DNA from: Aptenodytes patagonicus | Lineage: Eukaryota > Chordata > Aves > Sphenisciformes > Spheniscidae | Reading direction: 5' to 3' | Length of the DNA stretch: 64,000 nucleotides | Assembly: GCF_965638725.1 (NCBI RefSeq) | Contig: NC_134950.1 | Span: forward strand, 26,378,932 to 26,442,931 | Shown: in pieces, positions 1-10,475 of the stretch | Position numbering within the stretch: position 1 is the first letter of the stretch | How the letters are laid out: each line of letters begins with the position of its first letter | Notes under the pieces: model-generated | The model's database searches: none | The model's input: the letters and a program-made list of their open reading frames with translations, nothing else | Told to the model about the DNA's origin: nothing | Translations under genes and position numbers: made by a program

Positions 1-3000
1 TTCTCTAGAAGAATCCTGTGTTATACTATGTGGTACAGTTAAGCTGCTTTAATGTGTTGGGAAGCTAAAGGTGTGATGATCCTCGAGTGGTGTGCAATTA
101 AGTTTTTTTCCACACTGAACTCTGTGCTGTTGCTTCGTCAGAGGATCTAGACTTTTGTATAAGAGTTATTTTGGGTGGCAGAACTGGGAGTAGATTTAAG
201 TCTAAAGCTGAGGTAGACTACAGAAACTGGGAAAATCAATTACACTGATAATGCAGTAAGTTTCAAAAGCTGTTTTGAAGTGTCTAGTGGTTTAATGGTT
301 GGCCATTTAACATTGTAGGGCCAAGAAAAGCTGCTTAAGGCACACTGGCACAGTAAGTACTACTGTTTTGGGACAGTGCTTTTTGTTTGATCAGGCTGCT
401 AGCAACACTGCTTCCTCTAGAGCCTTGTCTGCCAAAACAATACTGGTTTCAGGACTAACCTTTGTGCCAAATGATGTTACTTGATCAAGCCTAACTACAT
501 CTGCTTTAACAGGCAAAATGCTAAGTGCAGAAAAATTACTTAAATATTAATTGGGGCGGGGTCTGAATACCTTAATGTTTCTTGTGAGGTCTGGCTCTAT
601 AGCACAACTAGCAGGACACTTTTGCTTTCTAGCAAAATAGATGCTGGGGACACAGCAGTGAATATATGTAGCAGCGGTCTGGCTTTAGACACAGCCCCTC
701 TAAAATGACATTTTGACAACATTGATGGAGGCTCATAAGCCCTGTTCTTTCAGTGCCTGGAGCTCACTAGTGCCAGGCTACCAAAGAGAACCACTAAGAT
801 ACCAAAATGCCGTATTAAAAGAGTATGGGGCCTTCTAGCTAATTCAAACCACCTCTGCTATCCTAGTTTCACTTCAAGGTGACAAATAGAAAAGTATTGG
901 TTTGCAAACCACTGCTGGAAGTGTATTTGATAAGAGGGGAAAAAGCTTTAATATCTTCAGTCAGCAATTTAAACTGTTTTTTTCTCCTTTTGTGGAAGAA
1001 ATCTATTTGCTCCTTTTAAATTCCTTTCAAAGCAAAAGGATGTCATATAAACTTCCCCCTGTTCGTCAGGTTAGTCATATTTTTCCATTACAAACCACAA
1101 CGCTCTGTATTAGCAGTTGATGCCCTTCTCTAGCTAATGACATGCAGTGAGGGCGTGCTTAGGAAATACAGGTTCTAGTAACACAACATGGTGTGGCTTC
1201 CTAGCTCCTTACAGTTTTCCCCTGTAAGACTTCATTTGGAGTTCTGCCTCCAGCACTGTTGAATGTTAAGGGATTGCCCTGCATAGAAGACAGTAGCCCA
1301 ATATTTGCAGGCACCCTCATGTGAATTAAACTGGTGTAATCCGCAGAGAAAAATGTTTACAAGGCACTGTGAATTGATTTGTGCTATCTTACTTGTTTCT
1401 TGCTTTGTATTTCAAGTGCTAGGTTTAGGACAATATCCAGTTAATGAACAGGGGAAAACGAGCATGTCACACGTGGCTATTCTGGAGTCTGTAGGCTTCA
1501 GTCAGTCATCTCAAGCTAGTGAAGGAGCCAAAAGCAAGTGGATTTGGATATTTAAAAGAAAGTAGAAGGGAGGAGTATTCCCTTGCTGACAGGGAATATT
1601 TTGCTCCAGTGTGAAGTCGGGGGAGGCAGAAGAGCTCACTTCTGTGCAGGCACCTGCAGCCCCCCCAAGAGCAAGGCTACAAGGGTGTACCATGGGCATG
1701 GCAGACCAGACTTGTCTACAGAGACATCATACAATAGAATCATAGAATCATAGAATCATTGAGGTTGGAAAAGACCTCTAAGATCATCGAGTCCAACCGT
1801 CAACCCAACACCACCATGCCCACTAAACCATGTCCCTAAGAGCCTCATCTACACGTCTTTTAAATACCTCCAGGGATGGGGACTCCGCCACTTCCCTGGG
1901 CAGCCTGTTCCAATGTTTCACCACTCTTTCAGTAAAGAAATTTTTCCTTACATCCAATCTAAACCTCCCCTGGCGCAACTTGAGGCCATTTCCTCTCGTC
2001 CTATCACTTGTTACTTCGGAGAAAAGACCAACACCCACCTCGTTACAACCTCCTTTCAGGTAGTTGTAGAGAGCGATGAGGTCTTCCCTCAGCCTCCTTT
2101 TCTCCAGGCTAAACAACCCCAGTTCCCTCAGCCGCTCCTCATAAGACTTGTTCTCCAGACCCCTCACCAGCCTCGTTGCCCTTCTCTGGACATGCTCCAG
2201 CACCTCAGTGTCCTTCTTGTAGTGAGGGGCCCAAAACTGAACACAGTATTCAAGGTGCGGCCTCACCAGTGCCGAGTACAGGGGCACGATCACTTCCCTA
2301 CTCCTGCTGGCCACACTAGTTCTAATAAATGCAAATTAAACTCTTCCAGAAGAGACTTTATTATAGAGTCATGCTAGTGCTGAAAAACAGACTTCCCAAG
2401 AGACCTCTTGCTCATGCCTGAGCAAGCTCCTGGTCTTGCAGACATCTTTCCTGGGCACCACTGAGTTGAAAGCTAGTCGTTGGGTCCTGGGCGGGGGCAG
2501 AGATGGCAAGCAACTCTGGTGCCACTGGTCTCACACCAGCTGTGGCATTCAGACTTGGAATTTGCTTTGCTTTTAAAACTGCCAAGCTATTTTTAGCTTT
2601 ACTTTGGAAGTTTCAGGAAACACCAGTGATTGTTCTGTCAAGTAGGGAAGTCCTTTTTCAATATGTCAGTCCCTGCTTGCATAGGCTGCTGATTTGTTTT
2701 TTACTAGTGCATGATGGAGTAAGGGTTTGCCAAAACTGCTGACTCTGCTCATAAAATCTAGAGGGCTGGTTGAGGAACAATCCTTCTAAGTTATTTCCTC
2801 TGTGTGTCACAACTGGTCTATCTTTCCCATTCCTCTGCATGAACATTGTTTGGATGTATTTGTGTGGCTGGCAATCCAAACACACTGTCACTAGTGTGCT
2901 CCTGTTTTTCAGGCTGAACCACCTATGCTCAAGATGATTTTTAAACCAAACTTTGCCTAGTGGATAACTCAAGTCTTCTAAAGCTGGAGCAGTGTGACAC

Positions 3001-3330
3001 ACATTGCCTTATATTTCTGATTTATATTGCATCTTGGGCTTAGGGAGGCGGGGTCGGGAAGGAAGGGTGCAATAGCATAATATGCCAAAAGTCCAAAGGC
3101 TATTGTGGTGCCTTCACACTAAAAGTGAGTTAGGAGCACTACGTGTTACTTACCAATGTGGTTTTCCTAAACTGGCTTGACCTCGCCTCAGCCCAAATGT
3201 CTGTCCAGTAGATTAAGGGTGCACTTTTGAAATGCTGGATGTTGATGTCTGTGTTCTCCTGCCCTCTATAGTTTGCATGTATTTCCAATGCACCTCAGTA
3301 ATGACTGATACCTGCTTGTTATGTTTCTAG
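1..3330 (+). other. TP53INP1: TP53INP1 last intron (partial)
   Basis: This stretch lies upstream of the acceptor (TTTCTAG ending at 3330) of the final TP53INP1 exon, so it is taken as the last intron of that gene, cut by the window edge. I looked for the acidic and serine-rich earlier coding exons of TP53INP1 and did not recognise them, so they should lie before position 1. Apart from the CR1 copy at about 1735-2323 I see only short spurious open frames. The short TP53INP1 isoform uses an alternative exon in this part of the gene in mammals; I could not identify it here. Confidence 0.7.
1735..2323 (-). mobile_element. CR1 LINE fragment, 3' end, reverse orientation
   Basis: The plus strand opens with tandem AGAATCAT units, the reverse complement of the CR1 3' tail, then the reverse of the conserved CR1 3' UTR. 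The minus strand has an almost intact open frame (1823-2314) with typical CR1 ORF2 C-terminal motifs such as [29 protein letters not shown] and [12 protein letters not shown]. The copy is 5'-truncated in the usual CR1 manner and ends near 2323. It sits inside the last TP53INP1 intron, antisense to the gene. No target-site duplication is evident, as expected for CR1. Confidence 0.93.
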
Positions 3331-3580
3331 ACTGGAGGCCCGAAATGAAACAGGACAGCATGTTCACTGCTATGTCGCAGCTCTTGCTACTCATTCAACT
3401 TTTCTGGAAAAAACCAAGAGCTTTCATCCTACCCACTGGATAAAAGAACATAACGAAAGACACTATCTCAACAAAAACGGTCTCCGTCGCCAAAACCTCA
3501 CCAGGGATTGCCACTCTCGGCAAATCAAGCACAACAGACTGTTTGTTCACCAGCCTTGCCAGCGTCAGTTCAATTACTGA
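3331..3580 (+). CDS. TP53INP1: TP53INP1 final coding exon (tumour protein p53-inducible nuclear protein 1, C-terminus)
   Basis: The exon begins after a TTTCTAG acceptor, contributes the third base of a split codon, and encodes 82 residues before TGA at 3578-3580. The frame contains GQHVHCYVAALATHSTFLEK, WIKEHNER, LRRQNLTRDCHSRQ and ends VHQPCQRQFNY, matching the known C-terminus of TP53INP1. TP53INP1 is a p53- and p73-induced stress protein that shuttles between nucleus and autophagosomes and promotes cell-cycle arrest and apoptosis. The conserved N-terminal region with the LC3-interacting motif is encoded by earlier exons outside the window. The gene lies head-to-tail upstream of CCNE2, as in other vertebrates. 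Confidence is high because the whole C-terminal block is conserved without gaps. Confidence 0.96.
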
Positions 3581-6371
3581 TGGCTCTCGTGGTTTTAATC
3601 TATGGTCTAATTGTTTTTAGGTTGCTCTTGTTTTCATGCATAGTTAAGTGTGGTCAATCTGAAGCTGGTCATCAATCCTTCAAACACAACTGTAACTAGT
3701 GTTGCATTCTCTTGAAATGACACACAAATCTCTGAACATCTTGCAGCAAGTTCTAAACATTGATGTTAAATATCAATGTCTTGGAAGCCTATCATATGAT
3801 AGTTTGTGTGCTGTTTTATAAACTATGATGTATAGATGGGTTCTTAATTGGTATTTTAAAGAAACTTAACTGAGATGGAAATCAGTTACACTTTGCATTA
3901 ATCAAAGTGGAGTTAGAAAATTTAAGGTTAGCTGTATGCTTTAAAGACCAGTACTTGACAGCTTGTGTGTCTGTCTATATTCAGTATATATGATTACTTT
4001 CTAAGATGGAAATTTTATAGCTGCCGGTGGATATTACATAGCTATGCCGAACTGTTACAAGAAGGACATCTAATCTAAATTGCCTAGAACCTACTTGTGT
4101 TAGTGGAATCTGTGTAGGTGTGTTGGGTACTTAATGTGGGTATCGGAAAAGGGTTAAATGTCCCCCCCAGTATTGTTGCAGTATGATATGGCACTGTGTT
4201 ACAGATGTAGTACCTCACAGTGGAGTGGAAGGAAAAGTGGACCTATGGGTTAAGTGCAGACACAGAACCCAGAGAGCTGAACTGGGTGTTACTTGGCACA
4301 GTTCGAGTTCTTACTCCCTTTCTCTAGCTCTTTCTCTTTCTGTCTTTGAAAGATGTATTTCCCCTACCCTATTTCATTTAATCTCTAATCTAGTTAAAGG
4401 AAAAAGATGGTGGATCAACCATTCTTTTAATCCTATCAGTAGCTGACTGCTACTGATAGTAGCAGTAGAAGTCAGGCTGATGGATAGCTATTTCTGAGCT
4501 GCTAATTGCTGTTAGATTGTCTCATATTTACAGATTGAGAGTAGCTCAAAAGTAGCTAGAAGGAAGGTTTTATCAGAAGCTGTCCTAATTTTCTCTCGTT
4601 CTCTCTATGAAAATGAAGTCTGAGTTAATTGTGACTGGAAATGAAGGGCAGTGTGTGGCAGGGAGAAGAGCATGCTGAAAAACAGTCTTACACAATTAAA
4701 CACAGTGATAAGAGGGTGTATAAAAATTGAGATAAATCGGCAGTGGCTGTTCTCCTAGCCCATTGGGGGCAGAAGGACTGGATAGCAATTCTGTGGGCCA
4801 ACAGGAAAGAAAAGCCATTCAAAACTAACAAGTAGTTTTCTTAAGAACACTGTGTGAGATGTTTTGGAAGTTGGCAGGCACTTAAAAAAAAAAGTAAAGT
4901 TTACCTGTTTAACAAAGAGCGTGTATTACACAGCAGCCACGTGGCATGCCGAACCCTGATAGATCAATCTAGGAAGTAGATTAAATGGCTGTAGAGGTGA
5001 GGAAACAGAAATCTGCACTGAAAGAGGGGGGGAAATATAACTAAGTTTATCCCCCTTTCTGTCGGTGCTTAATGTGACTTACTGTTTTTCCTTGTGTTTA
5101 GTGCCTAGGGCATTAAAGTGTTAACATTCAACCATGTCTTCCAGTAGTCCTTATACAGAAGTTAGTATGAGGAGTCTTTGAAACTAGGCAGGATCAATAA
5201 TGTGAATTATTCCAGACCTATGAAGTATTTGAAATTCAGCCAAATGCTTCAATTTCACTGAAGCAAAACCCAAGAATTTGGATTAACCTTGATGTAGTGG
5301 TACTGTTGCACATTCTGCAGCTAGAATTGTTGTGGCATATACTTAGTGTACAGGAAACAACATTTATAATCTGTTTCACTGCAGATGTGCTGCTTCACTG
5401 GGATTAGTTGGGATTGTTGCAAAGGGATGATGACAAATTGTTAAATGTATAAAAGCAAGAGGTGCTTTCCTGGATACACTAGTCTTTTTTTTTTTTTTTA
5501 AAGACACATTGAATTCACATGGACAGTGAAAGAAAACAAAATTGGTCACATCATGTGTTTCCAGAACAGAGATTTTGTTACTGCTCTTTTCAGCAGTATG
5601 TGCCCATGTCCATACAACAATTCTTTTGTGGTCCAAATACTCTGGTTTATCTGCAAATAGCTGTAGCTTCACCAGTCTCTCGTCTGTTCACTGATACTCT
5701 TACTAGCCTCAGATTATCTACCTTTATCACTCCAACTTTTTGCCCAGCTTAAACTTCCTTCTCCTCACCGCCAACTCTCTAGCTCAGGAAAATTCTTTGC
5801 TTTCCTTTATTTTTCTTTTTATATAAAAGTAACTGCTTTCCTTCAGCTTTAATTTTCTTAAAGTGAAATGAAGGAAGATGGAGTTCTCCACCTCCCCGTG
5901 TTGGAAGGAGTAATCCTTCAACTTTTAACGGGGAGATGAAGTTGAGAGTATAAGGCTCCCAGGCATTACAATGAGAGCCTTGGTCTGTTCTTCTCAGTAG
6001 GCAAGTAAATGCAACTTTAGACTGCTCCTAGAATTGGGAGATACTGATCTTTTTATACTACATTACTAGATGACTTTCTGGTGATGAAAACCTATATCTT
6101 TCAGGATATAAACTGTTTTGTTGCACAAAGCTGTGCATCTCAATTTTTAATATTGGAAACCATATTATTGTGTGAGAGAGTACTGCATCAATGGCTTTCT
6201 GTTAATTTGTTTTACATATTTATGTTGGTCTAGCCCTGTTTTGTGCCTGGAACTGTTGGGCAATTAGATTTGTTTTGGTTTTCTGTTTTAATAGCGAGCT
6301 ATGTGGCTTTTTATATGGTTTTCGAATTGTATTAAAGTGTGTGTGTGTTTTTTCTTGTAAAAGTGGAGGCC

Positions 6372-6378
6372 TTGCACT
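6372..6378 (+). promoter_or_regulatory. Candidate miR-130/301-family target site in TP53INP1 3' UTR
   Basis: TTGCACT is a 7-mer complementary to nucleotides 2-8 of the miR-130/301 family; the following G can also pair with miRNA nucleotide 1. Repression of TP53INP1 by miR-130b is reported in mammals. A 7-mer can occur by chance in a 3.2 kb UTR, so this is a candidate only. Confidence 0.35.
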
Positions 6379-6772
6379 GTCTCATACTGATTGATATTCA
6401 TGAATCTTGCTGAAACTGTATTTTCATATGTATTGGTCAATAGACAGATTTGCATTTTAAACTGTGCCTTCTACACAGCAAACTTGAAGATTCAAAAGGG
6501 ACATTTCAGTTAGGATTAATACTGTATGTCAGTCTATGCATATATGGCAGCTTCTCTCCAGAGCCACTTCTTTATTTGTAGCAGTCCTTTTGATATGGAA
6601 GAATGTCTGGCTCTTATTTTTAATAGTTTAACACAAGCTGAAAACCGACAAAATACAGCACTTTGCCAAAAAGTAGCGTTGCTTAACCAGTGTGTATTTA
6701 CTAAAGCGGTCTTCTGTATTTTGTTTTCATAGTGCGTTCTGCGCACCATAGGGAGACATGATCTTAACTCTC

Positions 6773-6778
6773 AATAAA
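6773..6778 (+). terminator. TP53INP1: Poly(A) signal of TP53INP1
   Basis: Canonical AATAAA followed about 20-40 bases later by T-rich sequence (TCTGTTCTCTTATG). Sequence after it lacks the UTR character and soon enters CR1-derived repeats, so this is the likely distal cleavage site. Confidence 0.75.
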
Positions 6779-6795
6779 AAATGGTCTATTAAAAA

Positions 6796-7197
6796 TTGTC
6801 AGTCTGTTCTCTTATGTTACAGGTCAGTCAAAATCCAAATGCCTGAGTACCCCATTCAGGTGTGGTAGGTGCAAGTACTGAGTATCTCAGCATGCTTGCT
6901 CTAGTACAGAAGTTCTCTTGGGAATCAGTTTCCACTGCTGATCAAGTGACAATACGTGGTCTAAGAAGTGCTTATACATCTCTGCCAACTGCTGCATTTC
7001 CTGGTCAGCATGCAGAAGTGCCACAGGTGAACAGGACAGAGATAAAAACATATTACCACTTAAAGCATGCACAGGGTCGGGGGAAGGTTTTTGCTTTATC
7101 TAGGCTGAACCTGTCTTGTTTCAACTCGTACCCATTGCCTTTCATCCTCCTACCATGCACCACCGTGAAGAATCTGTATGGAAGACTGATGTTAGCA
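6796..7197. other. Intergenic sequence after TP53INP1
   Basis: I see no gene here. Open frames that begin in this stretch run into CR1-derived sequence and are not supported as genes. Confidence 0.6.
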
Positions 7198-8574
7198 TTC
7201 AAGAGGTGGAAGCAGGGACGGGTAACCTGTGAGGGACATAGAGACCCTGTGCAAATGTCCAGGGATGGGGTCAGGGAAGCCAAGCCATCTGTAGCTGAAC
7301 TTGGCAAGGGCTGTGAAGGGCAACAGGCCTTCCACAGATATATTGGCTGCAAAAGGAAGACTAGAGAAAATGTGGGCCTGCTGCTAAACTGGGCAGGAGT
7401 CTTCCTGATAAAGGACATGGAGAAGGCTGACGTAGTCCCTGTCTTCTTTGCCTTGGTCTCGGCTGGTAAGACCAGCCTTTGGGAACTGCAAGCCCCTGAG
7501 GCCAGTGGGAAAGGCTAGAGCAAGGAAGATCAACCCTTGGTTGAGAAGGGTCAAGTTAAGAAATGCTTAAAAGGGATGGGACATACACCGATCTACTGGA
7601 CACATCCATGACTGGCGAAGGAGCTGGCTGATGTCATTGTGAAGCTGTTCTCAATTATTTTAAAGGTTATAGCAATGGGCGGGGTTCATGAGGGCTGGAA
7701 GAAAGCAAATGTGCTTCCTATCTTCAAGAAGGACAAGAAGAATAGGGTGAACTACAAGACAGTCAGTCTCACCTTGATCTCTGGGAAGGTGATGGAGCAA
7801 ATAACCCTGGAAACCATTTCCAAACAGGAACAAGAAGGTGATTAGGACTAGCCAGAATGGATTTATGCAGGGGAAAGGATGCCTGACAACCTGATAGCCT
7901 TCTACAATTAGATGACTGGCTCAGTGGATGAGGGGAGAGCAGTGGATGTTGTTTATCTTGGCTTTAGCAAGGCTTTTAACACTGTCCCCCATAACATCCT
8001 CCCAAACTGCTGAATTATGGACCACGTAAGTAGATGGTGAGCAGGTGTATCAAGAACTGGCTGAACTGTTGTGCTCAAAGGGTTGTGATCAGTGGCATGA
8101 AGCCTAGCTGGAGGCCAGTTGCTATTGGTGTACCCTATCAATATTGTATCTTATGCTGTTAAAAACCTTCATTAATGATCTGGGTCATGGGGCAGAGTGC
8201 ACAATCAGCAAGCTTGCAGAAGATAGGAGGAGTTGTTTATACACCAGAGGGTTGTGCTGCTATTCAGAAGGACCTTGACAGGCTAGAGAAATGGGCTGAC
8301 AGGAACCTCGTGGAGTTCAACAAGGGGAAATGTGGAGTCTTGTACCTGGGGGAAAAATAACCCCAGGTACTAGTACAGGCTGGAGGCCAACTGGCTGGAA
8401 AGCATCTTGGCAGAAAAGGCCCTGGGGGTCCTGGTGGACACCAAGCTGACTATGAGCCAGCAGTGCACCCTTGTGGCCTCAAAAACTAAAAGCTTCCTGG
8501 GCTGCATTAGGAAGAGCGTTGCCAGCAGGTGGAGGGAGGTGATCCTTCCCTTCCACTGTGTGCTGGTGAGACAC
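7198..8574 (+). mobile_element. Old forward CR1 LINE, 5' part of a copy split by a nested insertion
   Basis: Decayed CR1 ORF2 on the plus strand. At about 7340-7500 it shows the linker region just before the reverse transcriptase (GCAAAAGGAAGACTAGAGAA and the following AAGACCAGCCTT block). At 7640-7800 comes the RT start (GWKKANVLPIFKKDKKNRVN, then YKTVSLTLISGKVMEQ), then [12 protein letters not shown]-like sequence near 7945, and at 8250-8570 the segment just before LVRPHLEYC. Several frameshifts and stops break it. The copy stops abruptly at CTGGTGAGAC near 8574 and resumes at about 10163. A 218-codon frame at 6862-7518 is partly this element and not a host gene. Confidence 0.85.
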
Positions 8575-10162
8575 ATAGAATCATAGAATAGTTTGGGTTG
8601 GAAGGGACCTCTAAAGGACATCTAGTCCAATCCGCCTGCTGTGCGCAGGGACATCTTCAACTAGATCAGGTTGCTCAGAGCCCCGTCCAACCTGACCTTG
8701 AATGGTTCCAGGGATGGGGCATCCACCACTGATCTGGGAAACCTGTGCCAGTGTTTCACCACCCTCAGCATAAAAAATTTCTTCCTTCTATCTAGTCTAA
8801 ATCTACCCCCCTTTAGCTTAAAGCCATTCCCCCTTGTCCTGTCGCAAAAGGCCCTGCTAAAAAGTTTGCCGCCATCTTTTTTATAAGCACCCTTTAAGGA
8901 CTGATAGGCTGCAATAAGGTCTCCCCGAAGCCTTCTCTTCTCTAGGCTGAACAACCCCAACTCTCTCAGCCTTTCTTCATAGGAGAGGTGTTCCATCCCC
9001 CTGATCATTTTCGTGGCCCTCCTCTGGACCCGCTCCAACAGGTCCATGTCTTTCTTATGCTGAGGGGTCCAGAGCTGGACACAGTACTCCAGGTGGGGTC
9101 TCACCAGAGCAGAGTAGAGGGGCAGAATCCCCTCCCTCGACCTGCTGGCCACGCTTCTTTTGATGCAGCCCAGGAGACGACTGGCCTTCTGGGCTGCGAG
9201 CGCACCTTGCTGACTCATGTCCAGCTTTTCATCCACCAGTACCCCCAAGTCCTTCTCAGCAGGGCTGCTCTCAATCCCTTCAACCCCCAGCCTGGATTTA
9301 TACTGGGGGGTTGCCCCGACCCAGGTGCAGGACCTTGCCCTTGGCCTTGTTGAACCTCATGAGGTTCACACAGGCCCACTTCTCGACTTGTCCAGGTCCC
9401 TCTGGATGGCATCCCGTCCCTCTGGCGTGTCGACCGCACCACTCAGCTTGGTATCATCTGCAAACTTGCTGAGGGTGCACTCGATCCCACTGTCTATGTC
9501 ATTGATGAAGACATTAAACAGTACCGGTCCCAATACGGACCCTTGTGGGATGCCACTCATCACCAACCTCCATCTGGACATTGAGCCGTTGACCACTGCC
9601 CTCTGGATGCGACCATCTAACCAATTCCTCACCTACCGGACAGTCCACCCATCAAATCCATACCTCTCCAGTTTAGAGAGAAAGATGTTGTGGGGGACCA
9701 TGTCAAAGGCCTTACAGAGGTCCAGATAGACGACATCTGTAGCCCTTCCCATGTCCACTGATGTAGTCACTCCGTCATAGAAGGCCACTAGGTTAGTCAG
9801 GCAGGACTTGCCCTTGGTGAAGCCATGCTGGCTGTCTCAAATCACCTCCCTGTCCTCCATGTGCCTTAGCATAGCTTCCAGGAGGATCTGTTCCATGGTC
9901 TTCCCAGGCACAGAGGTGAGACTGACTGGCCTGTAGTTCCCCCTGGCTGTGGCACCAGTCCTGTAACCACTTGTTGACTCACCAGATTCGACTGGCCCTT
10001 TCAAACCCCTTCCCTTTGACCCGCAGGATTGATGAAAAAACTACCTGCGCTCCTGAGTCCCTTACCACCACTCCCAGGGCTCTGTAGTCCTTCTTGATAG
10101 TCCTCAGACTGCCCCTGGCTGTGTCACTGGTGCCCACGTGAAACAGGAGCAGTGGAATAGGA
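8575..10162 (-). mobile_element. Reverse CR1 LINE nested inside the older CR1
   Basis: Starts on the plus strand with ATAGAATCATAGAATA, the reversed CR1 tail, so the element's 3' end is at about 8575 and its truncated 5' end near 10162. The minus strand carries an RT fragment (frame 9366-9632) with [20 protein letters not shown] and the FADD catalytic motif (FADDTKL, about 9444-9464). The C-terminal part of ORF2 follows (8661-9248, with [15 protein letters not shown]). It is better preserved than the host copy and therefore younger. The 5' portion at 9.98-10.16 kb is less clearly CR1, but lies within the interval that separates the two halves of the older copy. Confidence 0.88.
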
Positions 10163-10475
10163 AACATCTAGGGTGCTGTGTCCAGTGCTGAGCTCCCCAG
10201 TACAAGAGAGACGTGGACATACCGGAGTGTACCCAGCAAGAGGCCAGGGAGGTGATAATAGGATTGAAGACTGAAATAATGGGGACAGGCTGAGAGCTGG
10301 GATTGTTTAGGCTGGAGAAGAAAAGGCTCAGGGGGATCTTGTCAAGGTGTATAAACACCTGATGGGGGCAGTAAAGATGACAGAGCCAGACTCTTCTCTA
10401 GTGGTGCCCAGTGAAAGGACAAAAGGCAATGGGTGCAAGCTGAAACATGGGGAATTCCATTTAAATGTAAGAAAT
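10163..10475 (+). mobile_element. Old forward CR1 LINE, continuation after the nested insertion
   Basis: Resumes with a decayed version of the HLEYCVQFW region (CTGTGTCCAGTGCTGAGC), exactly the ORF2 segment expected after the part that ended at 8574. It then runs through GEEKAQGDLVKVYKHLMG, ERTKGNGCKLKHGEFHLNVR and stops near 10475. The expected [10 protein letters not shown] segment and 3' tail are missing, so the 3' end has been deleted. Confidence 0.85.

Larger units (their letters stand above)
3581..6795 (+). other. TP53INP1: TP53INP1 3' UTR
   Basis: AT-rich non-coding sequence follows the TP53INP1 stop and continues without repeats to an AATAAA at 6773-6778, giving a 3' UTR of about 3.2 kb. 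The human TP53INP1 message also has a multi-kilobase 3' UTR. A TTGCACT match to the miR-130/301 family seed lies at 6372-6378, and a TATTTAT AU-rich element lies near 6218. The end point is inferred from the poly(A) signal; earlier alternative sites are possible. Confidence 0.75.

Noticed and set aside
6862-7518. 218-codon open frame after TP53INP1
   Set aside because: Its second half is CR1 ORF2 sequence upstream of the RT domain, and its first half has no recognisable content.
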